A stretch of DNA of 6,189 nt from an uncultured Pseudomonadota bacterium (GCA_937958295.1 CALFEY010000270.1:1-6189); one strand, 5' to 3'. Shown: positions 1-6,144, counted from the first letter of the stretch. The notes: generated by a model from the sequence alone, not told the origin. Numbers and translations are program-made.

Positions 1-983
1 TTTACGGCGGTGCACTCACCGGCGAGGTCCTCGACACCACGACCTATGCGGGCATCATCGACTACGAGCCCACCGAACTCGTGCTGACCGCGCGCGCCGG
101 TACATCGCTCGCGGCCATCGAGAGCGCGATGCGCGCGCGCGGGCAGATGCTCGCCTTCGAGCCGCCGCACTTCGGTGTGGGCGCCACGCTGGGCGGTGCC
201 GTGGCGGCGGGGCTCGCCGGGCCGCGCCGTCCCTATGCGGGCAGCGTGCGCGACCTCTTGCTCGGCGTGAAGATCGTCGACGGCACCGGCGAGGTGCTGT
301 CGTTTGGCGGGAAGGTGATGAAGAACGTCGCCGGCTTTGACGTGTCGCGGCTCATGGCCGGCGCGCTCGGCACGCTCGGTGTGATCATCGAGGTCTCGCT
401 CAAGTGCTTGCCGATGGCGCGCACGGAGGCCACCGTCGCGTTCGCGACCTCCGCCGACGACGCGATCCGGCGCGTGAACGAGTGGGGCGGCCAGCCGCTG
501 CCCCTGTCCGCCACCTCGTATCACGACGGCCAGTTGCGCGTGCGACTGTCCGGGGCGCAACCCGCCGTGCATGCCGCCATGCGCAAGCTCGGCGGCGAGC
601 TTGCTCCCGACGCCGACACGTTCTGGAGCTCCGTGCGCGAGCACACCCATCCGTTCTTCGCCGCCGCGATGGCGGGCGATCAGCCTCTCTGGCGGCTGTC
701 CGTGCGCACCACCGCGCCCTATACCGACCTCGGCGGCGAGCAGTTCATCGAGTGGGGCGGCGGGCTGCGGTGGATCGTGGGGGGCGCACGCGTGGACGTC
801 GCCAAGCTGCGGGCGTGGGCGGTGACGCAGGGCGGGCATGCCACGCTCTTCCGCGGGGGCGATCGCACCGGCGACGTCTTCCAGCCGCTCTCCACGCCGT
901 TGGCGAGCCTCCACGCCAAGCTCAAGGCCGCGTTCGATCCGCGCGCGATCCTCAATCGCGGCCGCCTGCTGCCGTCGTTCTGA
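1..983 (+). CDS. glcE: Glycolate oxidase FAD-binding subunit GlcE (5' partial)
   Basis: GlcE is an FAD-binding subunit of the GlcDEF glycolate oxidase, which oxidises glycolate to glyoxylate and feeds electrons to the membrane respiratory chain. The frame is open from base 3, giving 326 visible residues before TGA at 981-983. E. coli GlcE is about 350 residues, so roughly 25 N-terminal residues lie outside the window. The ATG at 81 is internal: residues before it (YGGALTGEVLDT, then IIDYEPTELVLTARAG) are conserved GlcE sequence. The FAD-binding (PCMH-type) core follows, with QMLAFEPPHFG, LGGAVAAGLAGPRRPY and, at visible residues about 103-128, GKVMKNVAGFDVSRLMAGAL and GTLGVI. The C-terminus ends in the FAD-oxidase signature KAAFDPRAILNRGRLLP. 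It overlaps glcF by one base (TGATG), which suggests translational coupling. A GlcD or D-lactate dehydrogenase paralogue is less likely, given the short C-terminal region and the following glcF. Confidence 0.95.
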   Translation, partial: YGGALTGEVLDTTTYAGIIDYEPTELVLTARAGTSLAAIESAMRARGQMLAFEPPHFGVGATLGGAVAAGLAGPRRPYAGSVRDLLLGVKIVDGTGEVLSFGGKVMKNVAGFDVSRLMAGALGTLGVIIEVSLKCLPMARTEATVAFATSADDAIRRVNEWGGQPLPLSATSYHDGQLRVRLSGAQPAVHAAMRKLGGELAPDADTFWSSVREHTHPFFAAAMAGDQPLWRLSVRTTAPYTDLGGEQFIEWGGGLRWIVGGARVDVAKLRAWAVTQGGHATLFRGGDRTGDVFQPLSTPLASLHAKLKAAFDPRAILNRGRLLPSF

Positions 984-2230
984 TGAAGACCGAACTCGCC
1001 CCCGAGTTTCGCGACACGCCCGAAGGGCAGGAGGCCGACGCTATCCTGCGCTCGTGCGTGCATTGCGGTTTCTGCACGGCCACGTGCCCCACGTACCAGC
1101 TCCTGGGCGACGAGCTCGACGGTCCACGCGGCCGCATCTACCTCATCAAGGAAGTGCTCGAAGGCGCACCGGTCACGCAGAAGACGCAGCTCCACCTCGA
1201 TCGTTGCCTCACCTGCCGCAGTTGTGAAACGACCTGTCCTTCCGGCGTTCGCTATGGGCAGCTCCTCGACATCGGCCGCAACATCGTCGAGGCCAAGGTG
1301 GGTCGCACGGGCGTGGAGCGGATGGAGCGGGTGGGGCTGCGCAAGGCCCTGCTGTCGCGACCGCTCTTCGGCGCGGCCCTCGCCATGGGACGCGTGGCCC
1401 GGCACTTCCTGCCGCGCGAGCTCGCGGAGCGCATTCCTGCCGGCGCGCCCGCCGGCCCGTGGCCCGCACCGCGCCACCCGCGCAAGATGATCGTGATGGA
1501 GGGTTGCGTCCAGCCTTCCCTGAAGCCGGGCATCGACGCCGCGATGGCGCGCGTGCTCGATCGCCTCGGCATCTCCCCGCTGCGGGTGGCGGGTGGCGGG
1601 TGCTGCGGGGCGTTGTCGCATCATCTGTCCGCCGAAGACGAGGCCCGCGCCATCGTCCGCCGCAACATCGATGCCTGGTGGCCGCATGCGCAGCGCGGCC
1701 TCGAGGCCATCGTCGTCACCGCGAGCGGTTGCGGCGTGATGGTCAAGGACTACGGCCACTTCCTCGCCCGCGACCCGGCATATGCGGCCAAGGCTACGAA
1801 GATCGCCGAGCTCGCGCGCGATCCGATCGAGATCGTGGCCGAGGAGTGGAAGGCGATCGCGCCGATGATCGCGATGGACCAGGGACCGCGGCGCATCGCG
1901 TTTCATCCCCCGTGTACCCTGCAGCACGGCCAGCGCATCCGCGGCCAGGTCGAGGAGATCCTGCTCGCCATCGGCCATTCGCTCATGCCCGTGGCCGACA
2001 CGCACCTGTGCTGCGGCTCGGCGGGGACCTACTCCGTGCTGCAGCCGCAGATCGCCGGGCAACTCAAGGCCAACAAGCTGCGTGCGCTCGAGGCCTCGCG
2101 CCCCGACGTGATCGCCACCGCGAACATCGGCTGCATGACGCACCTCGAGTCCGGCACCAAGACCCCCGTGCGGCATTGGGTTGAGCTCCTCGACGAGCGC
2201 ATGTTCGGCTCGGGGCCTTCGCGTCCATGA
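983..2230 (+). CDS. glcF: Glycolate oxidase iron-sulfur subunit GlcF
   Basis: GlcF is the iron-sulfur subunit of glycolate oxidase and is thought to carry electrons from the flavin subunits GlcD/GlcE towards the quinone pool at the inner membrane. The protein is 415 residues; E. coli GlcF is about 407. Two complete [4Fe-4S] ferredoxin motifs are visible: CVHCGFCTATCP at residues 25-36 and CLTCRSCETTCP at 75-86. Two cysteine-rich CCG-type domains follow, one starting at EGCVQPSLKPG with AGGGCCGAL, the other at HPPCTLQHGQR with HLCCGSAGTY. The N-terminal sequence TELAPEFRDTPEGQEAD is typical. The ATG at 983 is chosen because it gives the usual family N-terminus and overlaps the glcE stop. The open frame continues upstream into glcE, but that extension is Arg-rich out-of-frame sequence. 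No clear Shine-Dalgarno is present, so coupling to glcE is likely. The 3' end overlaps the next gene by ATGA. Confidence 0.96.
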   Translation: MKTELAPEFRDTPEGQEADAILRSCVHCGFCTATCPTYQLLGDELDGPRGRIYLIKEVLEGAPVTQKTQLHLDRCLTCRSCETTCPSGVRYGQLLDIGRNIVEAKVGRTGVERMERVGLRKALLSRPLFGAALAMGRVARHFLPRELAERIPAGAPAGPWPAPRHPRKMIVMEGCVQPSLKPGIDAAMARVLDRLGISPLRVAGGGCCGALSHHLSAEDEARAIVRRNIDAWWPHAQRGLEAIVVTASGCGVMVKDYGHFLARDPAYAAKATKIAELARDPIEIVAEEWKAIAPMIAMDQGPRRIAFHPPCTLQHGQRIRGQVEEILLAIGHSLMPVADTHLCCGSAGTYSVLQPQIAGQLKANKLRALEASRPDVIATANIGCMTHLESGTKTPVRHWVELLDERMFGSGPSRP

Positions 2231-2688
2231 CCCGGCCCACCGCGGACAATCCCCTGGCGGAGGTCCGCGCGGACTATCCGCACCGGCTCGCCATCCCCAC
2301 GCGCTGGATGGACAACGACATGTACGGCCACGTCAACAACGTGACCTACTACTCGTACTTCGACACCGTGGTCAACGAGCATCTCATCCGCGTTGGCGGA
2401 CTCGACATCCGCACGGCTGCGCACGGGGCGTTCGTGGTGGAGACGTCCTGCCGCTTCCATCGCTCGATGTCGTTTCCCGAGACGATCGAGGCGGGCATTC
2501 GCGTGCGCAAGCTGGGCCGCAGTTCCGTCACCTACGAGATCGCGCTCTTCACCGAGGAGGTCGCGGCGCCCGCTGCCACCGGCCGCTTCGTCCACGTGTG
2601 GGTGGAGCGCGCCACGAGCACGCCTGTGGACATTCCCGCCCCGATCCGCGCCGCGCTCGTGCCCCTCCTCGTGGCGGAGGCCGCGTGA
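2227..2688 (+). CDS. Acyl-CoA thioesterase, 4-hydroxybenzoyl-CoA thioesterase/YbgC-like hotdog family
   Basis: This 153-residue protein is a single hotdog-fold domain of the 4-hydroxybenzoyl-CoA thioesterase type, expected to hydrolyse an acyl-CoA thioester in the cytoplasm. The signature is residues 26-42, RWMDNDMYGHVNNVTYY, followed by SYFDTVVNEHL. Asp31 in D-x-x-G-H-V-N-N is the likely catalytic carboxylate by analogy with the family. Later conserved stretches are VETSCRFHRSMSFPE (central strand region), RVRKLGRSSVTYEIALF and FVHVWVERATSTPV near the C-terminus. Length is normal for a one-domain member, and there is no signal peptide or membrane segment. Translation probably couples to glcF through the 4-base ATGA overlap. 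The substrate cannot be read from the sequence. Its place between glycolate oxidase and isoprenoid genes does not define a pathway, although cleanup of a CoA ester linked to C2 metabolism is conceivable. Confidence 0.9.
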   Translation: MTRPTADNPLAEVRADYPHRLAIPTRWMDNDMYGHVNNVTYYSYFDTVVNEHLIRVGGLDIRTAAHGAFVVETSCRFHRSMSFPETIEAGIRVRKLGRSSVTYEIALFTEEVAAPAATGRFVHVWVERATSTPVDIPAPIRAALVPLLVAEAA

Positions 2689-2719
2689 GCACGGCGTGCC
2701 CACCGGGGCAGCGCGCGCG

Positions 2720-3427
2720 ATGACGCGTCTCGCGGTCGTGGTTCCGGCGGCCGGCGGGGGCTCGCGCTTCGGCGGCCGCACCCTCAAGCAATACGCCCCG
2801 CTCGACGGGCGTCCCGTGCTGGCGCGCACGCTCGAGCGCCTCCGTGACGGGCTGGCGCCAAGCGCCATGTACGTGGCGTTGTCCCCCGACGACCTCGAGT
2901 TCGAACGCCTCGCGCGCGTAGTGGCAGCGACCCCGCTGCGCTGCGGCGGCGCGACTCGCGCACGGACCGTGGCCAATGCCGTCGCCCACCTCGCGGACCT
3001 CGCCGACGACGACTGGATTGCCGTGCACGATGCCGCCCGCCCCTGCGTGCCGCTCGATGCGCTCGCCCGGTTGCGCGCGCACCTGCACGACGACCCGGTG
3101 GGCGGGTTGCTCGCCATTCCCGTGGCCGACACGATGAAGCGCGGCGATGGCGACATCGACCAGCCGCGCGTCACCGCCACGCTGGCGCGCAGCGGCCTGT
3201 GGCAGGCGCAAACGCCGCAAATGTTCCGTGCCGGCGTGCTGCGTCGCGCGTTGGCACTCCCGGCGGCCGCCGATGCGACCGACGAGGCACAGGCCGTGGA
3301 GGCGTTGGGGCTCGCGCCGCGGCTCGTGCGCGGCAGCCCCGCCAACCTCAAGATCACCTACGCCGAGGACCTCGCGCTTGCCGCGGCCATCCTCGCCGCC
3401 CAGGCGGCAGAATGGACGACCGCATGA
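2720..3427 (+). CDS. ispD: 2-C-methyl-D-erythritol 4-phosphate cytidylyltransferase IspD
   Basis: IspD joins CTP and 2-C-methyl-D-erythritol 4-phosphate to give CDP-ME and pyrophosphate, an early cytosolic step of the MEP route to isopentenyl diphosphate. The 235-residue length matches the family. Residues 9-25 form the CTP-binding loop PAAGGGSRFGGRTLKQY, with Arg16 and Lys23 in the expected catalytic positions. GGATRARTVANAV (76-88) is the GGxxRxxSV-type segment, with Thr in place of the usual Ser. VHDAARP is at 102-108, PVADTMKR at 134-141, and RSGLWQAQTPQMF at 157-169 includes the conserved Arg157. TDEAQAVE is at 187-194, and GSPANLKIT at 205-213 carries the C-terminal Lys211. The usual PKQY is LKQY here. 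The ATG at 2720 gives the classic N-terminus; an in-frame GTG at 2696 would add eight unlikely residues. GGGG about 11 bases upstream may serve as a ribosome-binding site. It overlaps ispF by four bases. Confidence 0.96.
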   Translation: MTRLAVVVPAAGGGSRFGGRTLKQYAPLDGRPVLARTLERLRDGLAPSAMYVALSPDDLEFERLARVVAATPLRCGGATRARTVANAVAHLADLADDDWIAVHDAARPCVPLDALARLRAHLHDDPVGGLLAIPVADTMKRGDGDIDQPRVTATLARSGLWQAQTPQMFRAGVLRRALALPAAADATDEAQAVEALGLAPRLVRGSPANLKITYAEDLALAAAILAAQAAEWTTA

Positions 3428-3921
3428 TCCCGCGCATCGGCACCGGCTTCGATGTCCACGCGCTCGTGGACGGCCGCGCGCTCGTGCTCGGCGGCGTGAC
3501 CATTCCGCACGCGCGGGGCCTTGCCGGCCATTCCGACGCCGACGTCCTGCTGCACGCGATCGCCGACGCGCTGCTGGGCGCGCTCGCCATGGGCGACATC
3601 GGCAAGCATTTTCCCGATACCGATGCCGCCTACGCGGGCGCCGATAGTCGTGTGCTCCTGCGCCGCGTGATGGACCTCGTCGCCTCGCGCGGCTACGCCA
3701 TCGGTAACGTGGATGCGACGATCATCGCGCAGGCGCCCAAGGTCGCGCCTTTCGTGGATGCGATGCGCGCGAACATCGCCGCTGACCTGCGCTGCGAGGT
3801 GCTCTGCGTGTCGGTGAAGGCCACGACCACCGAGCGGCTCGGCTTCACCGGGCGCGAAGAAGGGATCGCGGCACAGGCGGTGGTGCTGGTGACGCCGACG
3901 GTGGGCGCGCCCCCGCAGTAG
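3424..3921 (+). CDS. ispF: 2-C-methyl-D-erythritol 2,4-cyclodiphosphate synthase IspF
   Basis: IspF cyclises CDP-ME 2-phosphate to 2-C-methyl-D-erythritol 2,4-cyclodiphosphate with release of CMP, and acts as a homotrimer with a divalent metal at each active site. The predicted protein is 165 residues; the family is about 155-165. The metal ligands are visible: Asp10 and His12 in RIGTGFDVHAL, and His44 in GHSDADVLLHAIADALLGAL. The substrate loop GDIGKHFPDTD is at 57-67. The C-terminal signature KATTTERLGFTGREEGIAAQAV is intact (here given as KATTTERLGFTGR then EEGIAAQAV). The ATG at 3424 overlaps the ispD stop as ATGA and gives the family-like start MIPRIG. An in-frame ATG at 3412 would add MDDR and cannot be excluded. 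IspD and IspF are separate proteins here, not the fused IspDF seen in some bacteria. IspE, which acts between them, is not encoded in this window. Confidence 0.96.
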   Translation: MIPRIGTGFDVHALVDGRALVLGGVTIPHARGLAGHSDADVLLHAIADALLGALAMGDIGKHFPDTDAAYAGADSRVLLRRVMDLVASRGYAIGNVDATIIAQAPKVAPFVDAMRANIAADLRCEVLCVSVKATTTERLGFTGREEGIAAQAVVLVTPTVGAPPQ

Positions 3922-3930
3922 GCGTAGCGC

Positions 3931-3950
3931 ATCCGCGAAGTCATCCGCGA
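3931..3950. repeat. Short tandem repeat, two copies of ATCCGCGA
   Basis: ATCCGCGA occurs at 3931-3938 and again at 3943-3950, a 12-base period with spacer AGTC. Both copies are exact. It lies between the convergent ispF and envZ stop codons. It could be a small duplication or chance in GC-rich sequence; no function can be assigned. Confidence 0.5.
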
Positions 3951-3955
3951 GCGCC

Positions 3956-3971
3956 GCCGCGTGGGCGCGGC
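3956..3971. terminator. GC-rich hairpin between convergent genes (weak terminator candidate)
   Basis: GCCGCG (3956-3961) pairs perfectly with CGCGGC (3966-3971) around the four-base loop TGGG. The position, just past the ispF stop and just past the envZ stop from the other side, suits a bidirectional terminator. However, neither strand has a following T-tract, so intrinsic termination is doubtful. A 3'-end-stabilising hairpin or chance pairing in GC-rich DNA are alternatives. Confidence 0.3.
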
Positions 3972-4020
3972 AGGCGCAGCGCGGCTGGTCGACGTTAGCG
4001 TCCCGCCAACGGCAGGCGCA
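3968..4020. repeat. 11-base direct repeat CGGCAGGCGCA spanning the envZ 3' end
   Basis: CGGCAGGCGCA is found at 3968-3978 in the gap and at 4010-4020 inside the last codons of envZ, 42 bases apart. The match is exact over 11 bases and ends on both sides. It may be a trace of a small duplication at the kinase's C-terminus or may have arisen by chance. Confidence 0.4.
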
Positions 4021-5311
4021 CCCGCGCGATCGTGCCGCCTCCGGGGCGTGGAAGCAGATCGAAGGCGCCGGCGTGCATCCGCGCGATGCGCTCCACGATC
4101 GCAAGCCCCAGGCCGGCCCCCGCGGCGCCGTCGGCGCGGGAGCGAGCCTCGGTGGCGCGCGTGAAGGGGCGCTTCAGGCGCTCCACGTCGTCGGCGGGGA
4201 TGCCCGGGCCGCGATCGACCACGTCGATCCACGCCGCGCCGTCGCGCACGGCGGTCTCGATCTGCACCGGCGGGGCGCCGTAGGCGAGCGCGTTGTCGAC
4301 GAGGTTGGCCACGAGTCGCGACACCGCGGTTGCCTTGAGCGGCATGGCCGGTACGCCGCCGACCACGAAGGTTACGTCCTTGCCGCCCGCGGCGTAGCGC
4401 TCGGCGACGCCGCGCACGATCTCGTCGAGGCTCGCCTCCACGAGTGGCGCGCTCTCCTCGCCACGCGCGAAGTCGAGGAACTGCCCGATGATGCGGTCCA
4501 TTTCGTCGATGTCGGCCACCATGCCGCTGCGTAGCGCGTCGTCGGGCGTGCTCATCTCCACGCCGAGGCGCAGACGTGCCAACGGCGTGCGCAGGTCGTG
4601 CGACACTCCGGCCAGGAGCAGTGCGCGGTCCTGCTCCATCCGGTGGAGGTTGGCAGTCATCGTGTTGAAGCCGCGGTTCACCGCGGCGATCTCGGTAGGC
4701 CCGGACTCGGGCAGTGGCGCGGGCAGCTCGCCGCGCCCCACGCGCGCGACGGCACCCGAGAGCTCGCGCAACGGACGCGCGAGGTAGCGCGCGAACAGGA
4801 AAGCCGCGACGAGGAGGAGCGCGAGCACCACGAGCGTCCACACCAGCGCGCGGGTGGGGCCATCGTCGCCCGGCGCGCGTGGCTGCGCGGGAACGCCCAG
4901 CCAGTAGGAAGTGCCCGCCGCCTCCACCCGCACGAGCAGCATGCCGAGGCGCGGGGCGAAGCGCACCTCCGTGTCAGGCCCCAGGCGATCGCGGAGGCGC
5001 TGCGCGAGATCCTGCATCAGCGGGCCCGCGGGCGGCGCGTCGCGCGGCGGCGGGGCGGAGCCGGGGTAGATCTCCACGCCGTACTCGGTGGAGAGCTCCG
5101 CGACGGCATCGCTGCGCTCAGGGTCGTCGGTGCCGGCAAGCGCGGCGCGGATGGCCTGCAGTTGCACGAGGCGCGTCTCGGAGAGCTGCCGGTTGAGCAG
5201 CGCCGCCCGCTCGCCGCGGAAGAGCAGGATGCTTGCCAGCACCGCCAGTGCCACGGCGGCGACGAGCAACAGCACCAGGCGGCCGAACAGCGACCGCGGC
5301 AGCAGCCTCAC
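3995..5311 (-). CDS. envZ: Osmosensor-type sensor histidine kinase EnvZ
   Basis: This inner-membrane histidine kinase pairs with the adjacent OmpR, autophosphorylating on His and passing the phosphate to the regulator; EnvZ enzymes also dephosphorylate OmpR. The protein has 438 residues (E. coli EnvZ has 450). TM1 is about 10-31 (LVLLLVAAVALAVLASILLF), the periplasmic segment about 32-154 with a Pro-rich stretch near 83-97, and TM2 about 155-174. A HAMP linker follows (ARYLARPLRELSGAVARVG, then TEIAAVNRGFNTM). The dimerisation and H-box is GVSHDLRTPLARLRL with His238. The ATPase domain has the N-box NLVDNALAYG (Asn336), the G1 box DRGPGIP (366-372), PF at 382-383 and the G2 box GAGLGLAIV (398-406). 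The frame is open into ompR, but the natural start is GTG at 5309-5311: it overlaps the ompR stop as GTGA and gives a basic residue pattern before TM1. The kinase looks intact. What the periplasmic domain senses is unknown. Confidence 0.93.
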   Translation of the reverse strand: MRLLPRSLFGRLVLLLVAAVALAVLASILLFRGERAALLNRQLSETRLVQLQAIRAALAGTDDPERSDAVAELSTEYGVEIYPGSAPPPRDAPPAGPLMQDLAQRLRDRLGPDTEVRFAPRLGMLLVRVEAAGTSYWLGVPAQPRAPGDDGPTRALVWTLVVLALLLVAAFLFARYLARPLRELSGAVARVGRGELPAPLPESGPTEIAAVNRGFNTMTANLHRMEQDRALLLAGVSHDLRTPLARLRLGVEMSTPDDALRSGMVADIDEMDRIIGQFLDFARGEESAPLVEASLDEIVRGVAERYAAGGKDVTFVVGGVPAMPLKATAVSRLVANLVDNALAYGAPPVQIETAVRDGAAWIDVVDRGPGIPADDVERLKRPFTRATEARSRADGAAGAGLGLAIVERIARMHAGAFDLLPRPGGGTIARVRLPLAGR

Positions 5312-6084
5312 GCGGGATCGCCGGAGGGCGCGGGCTCGGCCGTGGCCGCAGCCTCGCCGCCATCGCCGGTCTCGGGCACGTACACGTAGCCGAAGCCCCA
5401 CACGGTCTGGATGTAACGCGGGTTGGCCGGATCGGGCTCCACCAGCTTGCGCAACCGCGACACTTGCACGTCGATCGCGCGGTCGAAGACCTCGTGGTCG
5501 CGGCCGCGGGCGAGCATCATGAGCTTCTCGCGGGCAAGCGGCTGGCGGGGATGCTGCGCGAACACCCGCAGGAGCGAGAACTCGCCGGTGGTGAGCGTGG
5601 TGCTCTTGCCATCGAGCGCCAGCGTGCGCGCTGCGAGGTCGAGCGTGTGCCGGCCGAAGGCGATCTCGCCTACTTCCGCCGGCGCCCCGGGCACGGCGCG
5701 GTCCCCGTGCCGGCGCAGCACGGCATGGATGCGCGCCACGAGCTCGCGTGGATTGAACGGCTTGGGCAGGTAGTCGTCGGCGCCCATCTCGAGGCCCACG
5801 ATGCGATCGACGTCCTCGCCCTTGGCGGTGAGCATGATGATCGGCACGTCGTCGCTCGCGCCGCGCAACCGGCGGCACACGGACAGACCGTCTTCACCGG
5901 GCAGCATGAGGTCGAGCACCACGAGATGCGGCGGGTCGCGCTGCAGCTTGCGGTCGAGGTCGCGGGCGTCGGCGAGGGCGGACACCTGGAATCCCTGTTC
6001 CCCGAGGTAGCGGGTAAGGAGGTCGCGCAATCGCACGTCATCATCGATGACGAGTATCTTGGTGGGACCGGGCTTGGTGGACAT
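5308..6084 (-). CDS. ompR: OmpR-family response regulator
   Basis: This is the DNA-binding partner of the downstream kinase. In enterobacteria OmpR controls porin and envelope genes in response to osmolarity; the targets here are not known. The 258-residue protein has a receiver domain at about 8-125: acidic pocket Asp14-Asp16 (ILVIDDD), phospho-acceptor Asp58 in VVLDLMLPGEDG, switch Thr86 in IIMLTAKGED, and Lys108 in YLPKPF. The winged-helix domain covers about 137-237, with LTTGEFSLLRVFAQHP, recognition region FDRAIDVQVSRLRKLVEPDP and wing RYIQTVWGFGYVYVP. A low-complexity Ala/Gly/Glu/Pro tail of about 20 residues makes it slightly longer than E. coli OmpR (239). I chose the ATG at 6082-6084, giving MSTKPGPTKILVIDDD. 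The frame is open to an ATG at 6160-6162, but that 26-residue extension is not family-like and would cover the promoter region. The ribosome-binding site is weak. It overlaps envZ by four bases. Confidence 0.94.
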   Translation of the reverse strand: MSTKPGPTKILVIDDDVRLRDLLTRYLGEQGFQVSALADARDLDRKLQRDPPHLVVLDLMLPGEDGLSVCRRLRGASDDVPIIMLTAKGEDVDRIVGLEMGADDYLPKPFNPRELVARIHAVLRRHGDRAVPGAPAEVGEIAFGRHTLDLAARTLALDGKSTTLTTGEFSLLRVFAQHPRQPLAREKLMMLARGRDHEVFDRAIDVQVSRLRKLVEPDPANPRYIQTVWGFGYVYVPETGDGGEAAATAEPAPSGDPA

Positions 6085-6128
6085 GGAGCCATTAAATGCC
6101 AGGGGCGACCCCAGCCGGAATCGCCGGA

Positions 6129-6144
6129 TGTAAGGGATTGTAAC
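6129..6144 (-). promoter_or_regulatory. Candidate OmpR-type operator: tandem GTTACA-N4-CTTACA
   Basis: Reading the reverse strand, GTTACA (6144-6139) is followed after four bases by CTTACA (6134-6129), a direct repeat with a 10-base period. OmpR dimers bind two head-to-tail half-sites about one helical turn apart, and GTTACA/TGTAAC-like half-sites are known for enterobacterial OmpR. The pair stands out as AT-rich sequence in a GC-rich region 45-60 bases before the ompR start. I infer autoregulation by OmpR; the site could equally serve a divergent gene beyond the window edge. Confidence 0.5.
6137..6142 (-). promoter_or_regulatory. Possible -10 element TACAAT for ompR-envZ
   Basis: TACAAT on the reverse strand differs from TATAAT at one position and lies about 53 bases before the ompR start, a sensible leader length. 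No good TTGACA-like -35 sits 16-18 bases upstream (the sequence there is ACGTTG or CGTTGC). The promoter would therefore be weak or activator-dependent. It overlaps the distal GTTACA half-site. Confidence 0.35.

Larger units (their letters stand above)
3922..3994. other. Convergent intergenic gap between ispF and envZ
   Basis: These 73 bases separate the stop codons of two convergent transcription units. I see no gene here. The gap holds a tandem pair of ATCCGCGA, a six-pair GC hairpin and one copy of an 11-base repeat whose other copy lies in the envZ 3' end. No run of T follows the hairpin on either strand, so a classical intrinsic terminator is not evident. Termination may be Rho-dependent, or the two transcripts may overlap at their 3' ends. 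Confidence 0.75.

Noticed and set aside
404..982. Upstream extension of the glcF frame into glcE
   Set aside because: The extra 193 codons are Arg-rich sequence in the wrong frame of glcE. The family N-terminus starts at the ATG at 983.
719..2176. Long open frame of 485 codons on the reverse strand opposite glcE/glcF
   Set aside because: The translation is Ala/Arg/Gly/His-rich with no recognisable domain, and it lies antisense to clear glcE and glcF coding sequence. It is what high third-position GC produces on the opposite strand.
2689..2699. Small dyad GCACG-G-CGTGC just after the thioesterase stop codon
   Set aside because: The arms are only five bases with a one-base centre and no T-tract, so it is too short to support a terminator or operator in such GC-rich DNA.
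2029..3357. Open frame of 442 codons on the reverse strand opposite glcF, the thioesterase gene and ispD
   Set aside because: It crosses three well-supported genes on the other strand, and its composition is Arg/Ala/Ser-rich without motifs, so it is an antisense artefact.
3903..3912. Ten-base palindrome GGGCGCGCCC near the end of ispF
   Set aside because: It lies within coding sequence and uses only G and C. Such palindromes are expected by chance at this composition.
3693..4841. Open frame of 382 codons on the reverse strand in another frame of envZ
   Set aside because: It is almost entirely Arg/Ala/Gly and overlaps envZ, whose kinase motifs are complete in the chosen frame.
5312..5878. 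Upstream extension of the envZ frame into ompR
   Set aside because: The extension is a shifted reading of ompR and is Arg/Ala-rich. The start at 5311 gives the expected short cytoplasmic N-terminus before the first membrane segment.
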